From NCBI GenBank assembly GCA_030568195.1, contig JAJLTO010000005.1, positions 248,001 through 312,000 of the forward strand: a stretch of DNA of 64,000 nucleotides. Direction: 5' to 3'. Source of the stretch: Dipodascopsis uninucleata var. uninucleata (taxonomy: Eukaryota; Ascomycota; Lipomycetes; Lipomycetales; Lipomycetaceae). The notes below the pieces were generated by a model that had not been told where the DNA came from, did not search any database, and worked only from the letters and a program-made list of their open reading frames with translations. Within the stretch, counting starts at the first letter, position 1. The number at the start of each line of letters is the position of its first letter. Below are positions 1 through 10,725 of the stretch, piece after piece. The position numbers and the translations under genes were made by a program.

Positions 1-1033
1 ACATTCTCTTGGATTGCTATCTGACAGTATTCATATGCTTTTGGACTGTTTGGCGTTGTTGGTGGGCCTTCTTGCCAGTATAATGTCGAAATGGCCACCT
101 TCAGCGAGTTTTCCTTATGGTCTTGGAAAAGTTGAATCATTATCTGGGTTTGTCAATGGAATACTATTAGTAGGAATCTCAGCAGGAATTGCCGTTGAGG
201 CAATTGAGCGCATTTGGCAACCGGTTGAGATTGAACGCACAAGAGAGCTTCTTGTCGTCAGTTTTCTTGGTCTTATAGTCAATTTAGTTGGAATAATGGC
301 TTTTAATCATGGTCAAGTTGGTCACGGTAAGTGGATAGTATAGTTAATTAGCATTCGAAGTACCTATCTGCTGTTCACATCGCCTTGCTAACTTTGTATA
401 GGGCATTCGCACTCACACTCACATTCTCACTCGCACTCGCATTCTCATTCAAACGATTCTAGACCACATCTAGAGCCTAGCGCAATTACGGAAGTCAAAG
501 ATCCCTTTGGTGCTTCCAATAAAGACTCCGAAAAGATAGATGACTGTGAGGACGAACATAGACCGCATAATGAGAACCTTCATGGCCTATTTTTGCATAT
601 TATGGCTGACACTCTTGGATCAGTAGGTGTTATTGTATCAACGGTACTCACATCATATTTCCATTGGTCAGGATTTGATCCGTTAGCGTCTCTGATGATT
701 GCAGCGCTGATTTTTATGTCAGCGATACCGTTGGTTCAATCGTCTGCAAAATCTCTGCTATTATCAATTAAGCCTGAACAAGAATATACTCTACGGGAAG
801 CCCTTAATGAAGTTACAACTATCCCCGGAGTCATCGGATACACAATGCCTCGATTTTGGCCCATTGGAGAGAATTCATTGGTCGAAGTTCGTGGTATCAT
901 TCATGTACAGATTAGCGATGAGGCTGATCCGTCAATAGTTCATCAAAAGGTCGAGGCTAGAATAAGTGGCGCTATTCGAGGTGCAAGTGACCTTTTCATA
1001 CAGGTAGAGAGGGCTTCAGCATCAAAATCATGA
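1..1033 (+). CDS. msc2: Zinc transporter of the CDF family, Msc2/Cis4 (ZnT5-like), 5'-truncated by the window edge
   Basis: Seen: two exons, <1..326 and 402..1033, with an intron GTAAGT...TATAG (327..401) that splits a Gly codon. The joined frame reads through membrane segments with the cation-diffusion-facilitator metal-site pattern (HMLLD in one helix, HIMADTLGS in a later one). Between them is a cytosolic loop with an alternating His-Ser run beginning right at exon 2. The motif FPYGLGKVE is also present. Known: CDF proteins exchange Zn2+ for H+; S. cerevisiae Msc2 and S. pombe Cis4 move zinc into the ER/early secretory pathway. The paired H-x3-D motifs are intact, so activity is expected. 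The N-terminal part, which in Msc2 carries extra membrane spans, lies outside the window. The gene converges on the creB-like gene. Confidence in CDF is very high and in the Msc2 subgroup good. Confidence 0.9.
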
Positions 1034-1575
1034 ATTGAATACTTCCCACAATTGAGAGGTTTCTTTTAAAATACTTCTATGTTATTTGGAATATCCTGTT
1101 TTGTTGCTCAAACGTTTATTTAAGAAATTTCAATGGAATATAGCAATGTTTGTATTAATAGTTAAAATGAAAGTAGACCACAATACATTATATTATCTAA
1201 AAATTATTTGAAGACAAATAAATGTGTTCGAGAAAATGTAGTCCTGCCCATAACTTTGATAAGCATGCTCTATATTCATCTAAGTTCACTTGATGTCTTT
1301 GATATATCAGGACTCCAAATTAAAGCCAACTAATTACTCTCATTAAATAAAACTAGGATTTCTCTAACAGTGTAGCCACACTATTAAACCCAAACTATTA
1401 AACCGGATAAACTCCACTTATAATTAGATTAGTCTTAAAAACCGTTATATGACTATGTACAGCCGTGAAGTCAATTGAGTACTCGATCAATAATATGCAT
1501 ATTTGGGACCATCCAAATAACTAGCTAACTTGAAGTCGCGAAAGTTGTAATATACTAATTAATGACTCAGAAGTC
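1034..1575. other. Intergenic, convergent 3' ends
   Basis: AT-rich spacer between the zinc transporter (+) and the deubiquitinase (-). It presumably holds both 3' UTRs and poly(A) signals. I see no open frame or repeat. Confidence 0.6.
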
Positions 1576-3671
1576 CTAACTTCTATATTCCTGCTCATCA
1601 ATCTCCTGATAAAAGAGAATGTAAGCGCTTGCCTGCCCCGGTTTATCTCCAAAGAAATTCTTTACATAAGACTCGTCTACTCTCTCGGCCATTTCATCGT
1701 CATACAGTACCCACCCAGCATGTTGAGTCTTGACAATAGCAACATAATGGCCATGATACGGACCACCACCCACATGGACAACTACAGCGTAGAGCTCATA
1801 TATCCTATCAGGGTCTTCCGTGTCGTCAGTGGTATTATTGAGCAGTCGTAGATGAAAGGGAAACATAACTCTATGAAAGAGTTTAACATTGCGTTGCATG
1901 TCCTCGCTGAACTTAAATCGCTTCAAATGCAGAGCAAGAATCCGAGGTAGTTGTTTGACTTTCATGCGACGTTCTGCTTCCTGAAGACCGCCGCAAAAAT
2001 CACAATGAAACTTGTTGTTTCCGCACATAAGTTCGGAGGCCGAGAACTGCTGCAAGCAAGCAGTGACTGAACAGTTCTGGTCTAAGTCAATTGACAAATC
2101 CATAAACTGCTCATCTCTCCTTGTTACTGTCTCGCATGTAAGACATTTTGTCTCATTCGTCAATAAACCTTCAAATAGTTCGTGAACCCATCGAGTATTG
2201 CCTACACTGGAAATTCCAGAATCGCTGTCTGGTAACATCCGCTCCCGTTGTGCCTTTGAGTGATTTTCAACATTATCGATGACCTCATTTAATAGGAAAT
2301 TAAGAAATTCATGCGCATCTTGGTGCATTGTTGATCGAAACAGCTCATTTCTACTCTTAAGGACCTCTATGAGCTTTGATGGTGAAACTACACCTGTTCT
2401 GTATTCATTCTCGACCATTGCCTCAAAAAGATCCTTTAGAGTAGCGAACATTGTTTCCTCCATACCATATGAAATGGCCAATGAATGGTCCATGTTTATT
2501 ATAGGCCCATTCTGCATAGCTTGCTTCTTTTTCTGTTCTGATGTTTGAGACTCGTCAGCAAATGGAGGAAGTTTCTGACTAGCAGAAGTGGCAATTCCAA
2601 GGTCGGATTCTCTATTCTCTTGACTAAGAGATTGGGATTGTTGGCTTTCAGGTATTGTTGTAATATTTCTGTTAGATCCACTTTTTAGAAGATCTGTTGG
2701 TATTCTGACTATCTGTGGTCTCTGGGGAAATGCTTGATAAGATGCTTGCTTTGTCGTAGGATTAACGTCCGTCGATGATTTTACTTCACGACTAGCATCG
2801 AGATTGTCCTTACTAGAGTTATCGCTACTGGCGCTAAACTGCGCAAAACTAAAAGATCTAGACGCAGTATTGGCAAAAGACGATATGCTTCCAAAATATG
2901 ATGACATGCTCGCAGATCGCATTTGCAGTCCCACGGGCTCACTGGTCTTGTCGACTTTCGCATTTACCTTACCATTCTTTTCCGTGTTCGCAAAAGGATG
3001 AGGATTGTTTCCCTTTACTGATTTTCGAGGAGACCTTACTGTATGCGAAGGCACTGGATATTTTAGTACCATATCTCGAAACGGCTTGTTATGATAGAGG
3101 CACTGTAATATCGAATTGCAATAACTACATTTTTTATATAGTGCAGTGGTTAGTTATGTCTATTGCAATTTTCACATCAGATGAGTCTTTTAAACAAATT
3201 AATGCATACCAAGTATTACCGAACTATTAGCCCAATAGAAAGATCATGGTGATTTCATCGTTAGTCAATTACTTTTTTCTTTGAGTGCCAGAACCGCAGT
3301 GGCTTCTGAAAATACACAGTAATTATCGTAGACAGTGAATTCTATATACCCAGAGAGAAGAATATCTGCCAGGTCTACTCCTGTCAATTACTTACATTTT
3401 CCATGCCAAAAAACTTATCACTTCCATCTGCTTGAGGAGGAATGTATTCCTCTTTTTTACGCGCCGTTCTGCTGTCATCGCCGTCAAGTACTGTATTACT
3501 GCTACCATTTGTCAAAGCCAGGCTTTGATTGCCCGGCTGGGAACCATCAGCTGAGATCTCTCCATTTGGCGTCTAAATATAATATCGGTATTAATTCTTA
3601 CACCTTCACTAATTTCTCATAGAAACAAAGAGTCTTACAGCGCCCGAAGTCATCCATTTCAGGAGCGGCAT
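1576..3671 (-). CDS. creB: Ubiquitin C-terminal hydrolase, CreB / USP12-USP46 type
   Basis: Seen: four exons on the minus strand: 3671..3639, 3572..3396, 3223..3210 (14 nt) and 3124..1576, giving 590 residues. A second in-frame ATG at 3653 would give 584. The Cys box FGNTCYCNSILQ is assembled from exon 2 (ending DKFFGMEN), the microexon and exon 4; the catalytic Cys codon is split TG|T by the last intron. Downstream are the zinc-binding Cys pairs (CLTCETV, FHCDFC), the catalytic His box GPYHGHYVA and the Asp-containing WVLYDDE. Known: the TCYCNS Cys box is typical of the USP12/46 group, which includes Aspergillus CreB, the deubiquitinase that with the WD protein CreC supports carbon catabolite repression, and yeast Ubp9/Ubp13. 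A Ser/Lys-rich insert separates Cys box and core. All catalytic residues are present. The start codon is the least certain part. Confidence 0.88.
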
Positions 3672-4681
3672 CGTAGGGCCATTCTTTGAGTATGACGGTA
3701 GTAAGCCAGAGGATATGTTGAGAAAAGAACGAGGAATGCTAAAAGTATTAATGACGTATTATTCCGGTGCGAACTCTTATGACAGCCGATCGGTGAAGCA
3801 GCTAAACGAAGAATAATATGGACTCTCAACAACGAAGCCCAACGTAGAGTTTATAGAATAAATAAATATGTAATAATATTTTTGCTGTCGTTGATAGTTC
3901 TAGCAAAGTAATCTAAGAGGTTAGTGGGATTTTTGGGTGGTTTATCAGATAATACTTGTTGTGAACTATACGGAATTAAGTGCCAGTCTGTCATGACTAA
4001 ATTAAGGCTGCCGATAGCCAGGGTCCTATTTTAAACAGCAGCACAACAATTAGTAGCCCTTCTAAGCACTTGACGAAAACTACTACGAGAACACACCAAC
4101 AATTAGTGAAAGTTTTTATAATTATAGCAAAAGCGTCTCTTTATGGTCAAATATATTCATATTGTTTATGCGATTTAAAATGGAAGAATTTTGAATCTCT
4201 TCCGATAACAATGTGAATCCCAGTCAGATATACATGCTCAATGATAGTGATTATATTGCAATAAATCAATAATATGACACATATAATAATAATTATACAG
4301 CAGTACATACAATTCGCATATATTTAAAATATCTCATTGACTTCTAACTAGTCATTAAGAAACGGTCTTCTATCTCATGGAGTCGTGGTAAGTGAAATTA
4401 ACCTTCCATCGACTTGATATTAACCAGTTGATAGCACCAGTAAAATATGATCTCACTAATGGCTTAGAGATTTCTAATAGGAAATCTTATCATTGAGCGA
4501 CCACTTAATATTAAAAATTTACAAATCAATAGGACAGATAACTAGAATACCAGTCGTAAAATAATTTATTATCATTAGTTAAAATTGCTCATCCGATACT
4601 GAACACTTCCTGCTATTTTTAAAAAACACCCATTTGATTATACAATGCACCATAAATTAAAAGATCTTATTAATAAATAAC
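3672..4681. other. Intergenic, upstream of creB-like gene
   Basis: About 1 kb of AT-rich DNA between the 5' end of the deubiquitinase and the 3' end of the histidine phosphatase. It should contain the creB promoter near 3672-3900. No further coding signal seen. Confidence 0.5.
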
Positions 4682-5773
4682 TCAATGAGCGTGCAAGCCG
4701 TTGACTAAAGCCAAATGGCTATCATCAGCAACTCTAGTTAAATTCCACTTAAGAGAATCGTTTTCTCCAAAATCCTTCGATAGATCATCAAATATCAACA
4801 GGCCACCAGTACGGTCTCGACGTTCGCCTCCATATCCATAGTCAGTTCCATATTCCTGTTCATCTGTCTTACGTGGAACAGCCACAGAAAGGCTTGCAAT
4901 ACCCACATCAACCAGCATTGGCTTGTTAGATAATGCACCAAGAAGCGCATTGCAGCATGCACCATGTGTTACGAAAACCACTAGTGTGTCCGATAAGCCA
5001 GAACTTGACGTGTAAGAGCGAATTACGTTGGATAGGCCACCAGACAAACGTGAATACATACTTCGCCATCGCTCTCCGTATTCCCCAGATCGTCCCATGC
5101 CTTGTACAGACCACACTAAGTCTAAATACTGCCTCGAGCCAATTGAAAGGAGCCATGCAATAGAAGAAGCGGCCAGCGATGTATGACCATCCTCTGGTGG
5201 AGGAGCATAATTGGTATAATAATCAGGAGTAAGCCATTCACCCAAAAAAGTGTCCATTCTTATCTTGAGTGATATTTGCTGCGGTGACTGAGAGATCATA
5301 CTGGACACCTGGTCCGCTATATAATGTGCAGTCATCGCACAGCGCAAAAATGGAGATGTATGTATGTAAACATTCAGCGGCCTTCCACAAGAATGAAAGA
5401 CAGGTGAAGAAAATGCAGTGGATGATGAAGTGGATGTAGTCATACTAACACTGAGCTGTGAATCTGTGCCATATGATGATGATAACTCTGTCGAAGAAGC
5501 AAGACTGCCTACACTACTTTGATATGATCCATTAGGAGCCAAAGGTTTAGCATGAATAAGAGAAATTGGGGAAAGTAAAGCATCATTGTCATATTCAGAT
5601 GAGCAGCTTGCAAGAATTTCCTCAGCGATTGCATTACCGAGAGCCTTAGCTTCCTTGACACCGCGTTCCGATAGAGGTGAATCATAAGGAGTAGGTGATG
5701 TATGCTGCCATGACTTGTCCACAGTGTCAAGTCGACTCGCGTGACGAGCCACTAATATTCTATTCAATGTCAT
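4682..5773 (-). CDS. Histidine phosphatase superfamily (phosphoglycerate-mutase-like) protein
   Basis: Seen: single-exon frame of 363 residues from an ATG. The catalytic RH motif occurs at residues 9-10 (VARHASR). It is followed by a LSERG block near residue 36, TSPFLRC with the second phosphate-binding Arg, GEWL with the acid/base Glu, and the C-terminal catalytic His in VTHGACCNALL. A Ser-rich insert sits at about residues 70-125. Known: branch-1 histidine phosphatases use these residues to form a phosphohistidine; fungal members include metabolic mutases and phosphatases, the Sts-like phosphatases and Tfc7 of TFIIIC. The usual RHG is RHA here, which some members show. Inferred: an active phosphatase of unknown substrate, probably the filamentous-fungal family with the GEWL-TPDYY motif. 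Nothing links it to glycolysis. Confidence 0.8.
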   Translation of the reverse strand: MTLNRILVARHASRLDTVDKSWQHTSPTPYDSPLSERGVKEAKALGNAIAEEILASCSSEYDNDALLSPISLIHAKPLAPNGSYQSSVGSLASSTELSSSYGTDSQLSVSMTTSTSSSTAFSSPVFHSCGRPLNVYIHTSPFLRCAMTAHYIADQVSSMISQSPQQISLKIRMDTFLGEWLTPDYYTNYAPPPEDGHTSLAASSIAWLLSIGSRQYLDLVWSVQGMGRSGEYGERWRSMYSRLSGGLSNVIRSYTSSSGLSDTLVVFVTHGACCNALLGALSNKPMLVDVGIASLSVAVPRKTDEQEYGTDYGYGGERRDRTGGLLIFDDLSKDFGENDSLKWNLTRVADDSHLALVNGLHAH

Positions 5774-7033
5774 GATTGTGTTGATAGTCGTCAGAACTTC
5801 TGTTGACCCGGTTCATGCAACTACTCAAATCTATTTTTATATTAATAATAGGCAATTGCAGCTACTTATTCTAGAAAATTTCTTCAGAAAAATAGCCTTC
5901 ATAAATATAATAGCTTTAATGCGAGATCAAGTGCCGCATCAGCTTAGTACTCTGACTTCCGTCTTGTCTAACAACGATCTGCTGCTTACAATCCCTATCG
6001 AATGGTAGCCAGCACCAACAACTAGTTATCTTATCGTCCCAACTAAGACTATGACTATGTTTGACCCAAAATTAGACAGCAAAAATAGAACAGTCCCTAG
6101 TGCCTTTATGTAATAAACCTATTATGAAGCTAACATCACATGATATTAGTAACAGGAGCACACCATAATTTCTCTCGTTGACATTCAAAAGCTCTGGCAA
6201 TCGAGCTGTATAACCAAACACAAGAAGCAGCGATAACAAAAAGTAGCTTAGAAGATTAATACTTACATTTTTCTGTATCTATATATCTGTGTTCAGTTAT
6301 CTGTCAGAGGATTAAAACATTGACGGACCACCGCAGAAAGCCAATATTGCTTTCTGTTATTATAAGCGTTAGCACATGCACCGACTATGAAGAGATATAT
6401 AGATGTGAGGTTCTTGAACTGAACTATCTATCGATATCCGTCTATGTATATAAACAGGAGATGCTTGTAGCGATGCCTGTAAACAATATAGTGTTCTTAA
6501 GTTGTCTACTTGGTTGTCCGACTTTACAATGGCACACACACTGAACGCACCAGAACCTGTTTGTTGTTTAGAACTGCAGAAAAGGAACCTTAAGATTGAG
6601 CAGATATCCAGTAATATAGATATAAGTATTTATCTATATGTAGAGGAAGAAAGTGATGCTATCTTTTATCTCTTCACTTCACGAGCAAGATTACCAGGTG
6701 CTCACTAGACTTTATAGAATTCGATATAGAAAAGGGAAAAAAAGCAAAAGACTGCACAAGCAATATCAAAGTAATTTACGATAAATTACCTGTATATTAT
6801 GAATCGTGTACTTAAAATGTGTCATACAAGCAGCCGTGACAATAAAAAACTCTGCGGCTATCCAAAATCTTATTCTTTAGTCACCTGCTTTTTCATGTCT
6901 TTCTTTGTTGCCCAATGTGCCAGCACTAATGATAGTATTTACCGCATGCTCGGCAAAACTAAGGCGTCTCCCAAAAGATACTCACATTCCTCGTACCGCT
7001 AGCTTCAATGCAAATACCACCCCGCCCAATTTT

Positions 7034-7056
7034 CACGTGTCAAAATCAGTCACGTG
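7034..7056. promoter_or_regulatory. Paired CACGTG (Cbf1/Pho4-type) sites
   Basis: CACGTG at 7034-7039 and again at 7051-7056, the second inside GTCACGTGA, which fits the Cbf1 consensus. Known: fungal bHLH factors bind this hexamer. Two palindromes 17 bases apart are unlikely to be chance in AT-rich DNA. The nearest downstream gene start is the histidine phosphatase, 1.3 kb away on the minus strand, so the target is unclear. Confidence 0.4.
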
Positions 7057-8544
7057 ATATGCCCGCAGATTGTAAGCTTCTTTTGTGTAAACGATGGTCA
7101 GATATTACAAGAGGCAAGTCTATGAAGAATATACTGATTACGCTTACGATAAAAGTGCGATGCGTAGGTGTCTGGGAAGGAGACGTAGGCTGCCGTGTGC
7201 AGCGGAAGCAGTTGGCTGCCGTCTCAACATTGGGATCCGAATATCCAGATCTCGGGTTGGGTTGGGGCAAACGCAGGGCTCGGGCTCGTTTTGTTGGTCT
7301 ACCGCGTTTTATTCTTGTTGTACAGCGAAAACCAAGGGATTACTAAGAAGGGTCTACGCTTCCAAAAACTTATGAAAGCATCTAACGATTACTCAGGCTA
7401 TTCCGGCTGGCTGGCTGCCGATTGACGGTATCTGCGTTAACAGTAAAAGATTTAAACGGTATAGACGATGCTTGCACATGTAAATTACTGGCACATATTT
7501 AGTTTAATTATTTCCAGTCCGATACTACACAGGCGCGGATTTTCAGTTAATAGAATTTGCATTATCTGAAACTAAAGCATGACGGGTCTACAGAACGTCA
7601 TGAGACGGTGATGACTGCGGACCTCAAAATAACAGCAATATAACCAGAGAAAGGCAGCTCTTCATATAACCCGATTGATTATCTGAAACTGCTCCATTTG
7701 CACATGGCTTTGCATCGGATCATTCATTATCTTGAGTCAATAGCTAATCCAGCCAGTTACGCAATATTTTAAAATTAACCGGCAGCCAGAGTGTGCGGGG
7801 ATAGAGGAGAACAGATACGTAGCTATCCGCACCCGGCACCTATACCTAATGTATCACAGTAAATTGGTCTTGCCAGCGGAAAAAAGCACCGACTCCGATA
7901 GAATCCAGAAAATGCAAGAGACTACTCTCGCGAGCCAGTGTGAAAGGAATGTTGTCAGCAACAAAACGGCATATGGCGTCAACTGTAAATATACAAGACC
8001 GTTTATGTGCTAATAGCCATGCATTTCAATTAATATAATTTAGGTAATTTATAAATGAATTGTAATTATTATCACGATCATGACATCAGAACAATAGATT
8101 GTCAACCAGATTCTGTGCTCAGATCGCACTAGACTCTGATATACTACAGTTAGCGAGTTTCTACTATCTAGCGTTATACTAAATCTCGAAAACTGTACGA
8201 AATCAGTCGCTCTACTTTAACGTCACCTCTCCCTGGTGCTCCTATTGTAAATTATTCTAAATTTTTGCTGTGACGAACAAGCTTCCTCAAAAGAAATTGA
8301 TTTAGTCTACTTTAATTTAGTCGATAAAGCAGAGCGACTCTCACATCTAATAGATAATTTTGTCTTGAGAAAGTTTGTCTTTTAATTTAGCATCGTGCAT
8401 GTGTCTTCTGCCGCTGTATATACTCGGATCGCTTTAATAACCTTACGTCTCTAAATAGAACTTTCTCCGCAAAAATATGGACAATCAAATTGTAGGAAAA
8501 TTTAAAAAGAAAATTTAAAAAAAAATTTATCAATATAAATTTGC

Positions 8545-8552
8545 AAAAAAAA
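8545..8552 (-). terminator. RNA polymerase III terminator of tRNA-Gly
   Basis: Eight A on the + strand, i.e. a T8 run on the minus strand, begins two bases after the 3' end of the tRNA. This is the normal Pol III stop. Confidence 0.85.
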
Positions 8553-8553
8553 T

Positions 8554-8623
8554 GCGTCAGCCCGGAGTCGAACCGGGGGCTCGTCGATGGCAACGACGAA
8601 TTTTACCGCTAAACCACTAACGC
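8554..8623 (-). tRNA. tRNA-Gly (anticodon GCC)
   Basis: The minus strand gives acceptor GCGTTAG pairing with CTGACGC (one T-G pair). It continues with D-arm GTGGTTTAGCGGTAAAAT, an anticodon loop with TTGCCAT, i.e. anticodon GCC, and T-arm CGGTTCGACTCCGGG matching box B. No intron. The sequence is close to the yeast tRNA-Gly(GCC) layout, and an oligo-T terminator follows. CCA is not encoded, as usual in eukaryotes. Confidence 0.97.
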
Positions 8624-8937
8624 TTCTTATTAATACAACACTCTATTGACATCTAATGGCTTGCCTTAGGGTAGGGGCTAAACATCATAACACTGACTCT
8701 ACAAACAACAGAAAGTTTGCCTTGATCCTGGAACGTGGAAATTGGTGTACGGGATGTAATCGTGTTCTCACATGAACATACTAAAAGAATATTATATGAA
8801 GTAAATATTATTATTCCGCCTCTTAGGACGATATATAGTTTAGTTTATGCGGATGGCCCATCCTTTCCTACTCCCCCAAAAAAGCAGTAGTCCTTTCCCA
8901 TTAAACATACGACAAAAAAGTGAAATAGCTGTTGGAC
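8624..8937. other. Intergenic, tRNA 5' flank / RBR ligase 3' flank
   Basis: Short spacer holding the upstream side of the tRNA and the 3' UTR of the RBR ligase. No coding potential seen. Confidence 0.5.
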
Positions 8938-10725
8938 TTAGTCCGCAATTAATACGTCAAAAATGGTTACTAAATATTTTCTTAAAATTAAGCTGATGGC
9001 TGATGGCTGTGAGAAATCAATCGCTCCGGATGGTCCTAATCTGCGTGACGACGTATCCAGTCCTGGTGGCATTCCGCTAGTACGCACAAATTCAGCTTCA
9101 GCCTCTTTAGCAGCACGCTCAATTGCAATTGTCTCATCTTCAGTCTTGTAAAGATCGCATTTATCACACTCAGTACAAGGCGAGCCTGGTATATGTCTGA
9201 AGTGCTCGCAAAAGTGTTGATATCCCTCCTTGTGAATATCTTTACGGCAAACATAACACATTGCATAACCGCACACGCAGACTAATTTGTTGCAACCTTC
9301 AGATTTAATGAACGAAACATGACATTCAGGACACGTTCGTTTTACCGCATTTGCCATGGCCCTTTCAACATAGATTCTCAAGCGATCCTCTTCCTGCTCA
9401 TAGCACTTATGAAATGGCAAAAACTCTTTTCCGCACTCTGTACAACTCACACGTCCACATTCCGGGTTTTTGCAGCAAAATGTAGTACCATGTCTCTTAT
9501 GAAAGACTGCTCGCGCTATGTAATCAGTATGCGAGTCGATCCAGAAATTGATATGCTCGACTGTTTTTGTATAGTAGTGCTGAGGAAGTATTTGTTCCAA
9601 TACGGCGCAGAGACTGTAGATAAGACCGGCCATCAATGCTAGTATTAAAAGTACCACCAGCGAAAATGGTCCCGCACGATATACTAGACAAGGGATTGTA
9701 AATACGGAAAAAGATAACTTGGGTGGTGATGCAGCGGATGGTGTGTGCTCACCGTATCCGCAGAATGGACAGAGTACTAACCCATCCGTAGCGATATTGC
9801 GGGTCAAATATTCAGCAACTTGGACCCTCTCAAACTCAGCATACAGTTGCTGAGGTAAGGCCGCACGTAGTACTGAATTAGAAATCGGTCTGTTACACGA
9901 CGGTGAAGCTGAAGCTGAAATACACTTGACAGCGGCATTACTTCGTAGATCACCTTGGCCATATAATCCTTCCTTCACCGCATTTTCAAGACAGGTTCGG
10001 CAAAAGAAATGAGCATCATTACAACACGCGAGATCTTCAAAGGCATAATCTCCAAAACAACATTCACACTCAATAAGCTGTCCATTAGATAGATATTCCT
10101 CCGTATTTAGCTTACTGGCTGTGTCTCTATCCAAAAGCTCTAGATGCTCTAGCCTTGGTCGATCAAGCTCAGTGAGTTCAGCATCAAGTTCAAAAGAGCC
10201 TGTGTTACCGATCCACGAACGGGGTTCAAAACCATAAATACCTTCAGCAAGAGAATCTATAGTATCCTTTCTCTTATTCCTGCTAAAAAGCTTAAATACC
10301 GTCCAACTAGTTGACCGTTGAGAGGCGATTTCTGAGAGTGTCCTAAGAGAATGAGTAAACGAATGATTGTATTGAGATAGCACATTATTTATCGTAGATT
10401 TGTGTAGACCTCGGTAATGTGACTTGAGAACATTCTCAACTGCAGTCTTGTACTCATTTGACCTAAACCGTTCCCAATCCTGAATCCTTCCGTGAAGTGC
10501 TCTTTTGCGGGTGGCGACTAGAGAAGGAGACGACAACAGCATTTCAACGATTGCATACAACTGTGAAGCTCCCTCATGATCCGTAATCAATTTTCTTAAT
10601 AATTCAATTTCAGTATCCGGAAAAATATCACTTAGATGTGATAGCACTTTGTTTAGTCTTCCAGTTGCAGCAATGTCGCGCCTTGTTCGTGCCGCTGCAG
10701 AGGGAGGGAGGATAGTTTCGACCAT
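8938..10725 (-). CDS. RBR (RING1-IBR-RING2) E3 ubiquitin ligase, RNF216/TRIAD3-like, with an in-frame membrane-segment insert
   Basis: Seen: an uninterrupted frame of 595 residues from the ATG at 10725. It carries RING1 (CECCFGDYAFEDLACC, FFCRTCL, ending CPFC near residue 320), IBR (CCKNPECGRVSCTECG) and RING2 (TCPECHVSFIKSEGCNKLVC, CGYAMCYVCR). The last is followed by the HFCEH and CTECDKCDLY tail typical of RNF216. Known: RBR ligases pass ubiquitin through a RING2 Cys (here within KSEGCNKLVC-CG); RNF216 makes ubiquitin chains in the cytosol. Odd: between CPFC and the IBR, where RNF216 has about 14 residues, there are some 82 extra, with a hydrophobic span at residues 354-376. That stretch is bounded by GTGAGC (5' end at 9752) and GAGCAG (9507), or an alternative ATAG (9516), and both are divisible by three. 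Splicing would give a 513-residue soluble ligase with normal spacing. Either form is possible. Confidence 0.85.
   Translation of the reverse strand: MVETILPPSAAARTRRDIAATGRLNKVLSHLSDIFPDTEIELLRKLITDHEGASQLYAIVEMLLSSPSLVATRKRALHGRIQDWERFRSNEYKTAVENVLKSHYRGLHKSTINNVLSQYNHSFTHSLRTLSEIASQRSTSWTVFKLFSRNKRKDTIDSLAEGIYGFEPRSWIGNTGSFELDAELTELDRPRLEHLELLDRDTASKLNTEEYLSNGQLIECECCFGDYAFEDLACCNDAHFFCRTCLENAVKEGLYGQGDLRSNAAVKCISASASPSCNRPISNSVLRAALPQQLYAEFERVQVAEYLTRNIATDGLVLCPFCGYGEHTPSAASPPKLSFSVFTIPCLVYRAGPFSLVVLLILALMAGLIYSLCAVLEQILPQHYYTKTVEHINFWIDSHTDYIARAVFHKRHGTTFCCKNPECGRVSCTECGKEFLPFHKCYEQEEDRLRIYVERAMANAVKRTCPECHVSFIKSEGCNKLVCVCGYAMCYVCRKDIHKEGYQHFCEHFRHIPGSPCTECDKCDLYKTEDETIAIERAAKEAEAEFVRTSGMPPGLDTSSRRLGPSGAIDFSQPSAISLILRKYLVTIFDVLIAD

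Larger units (their letters stand above)
5774..8553. other. Long intergenic region with tandem CACGTG sites
   Basis: 2.8 kb upstream of the histidine phosphatase and downstream of the tRNA. Several short overlapping frames on both strands at 7000-7450 lack any family signature and have no intron logic, so I do not call them genes. The stretch 7000-7450 is richer in GC than its surroundings and lies next to two CACGTG palindromes. Confidence 0.45.

Noticed and set aside
7008-7425. Three overlapping + strand frames and one minus frame
   Set aside because: They overlap in different phases, show no domain or splice logic, and follow the local GC rise; most likely chance.
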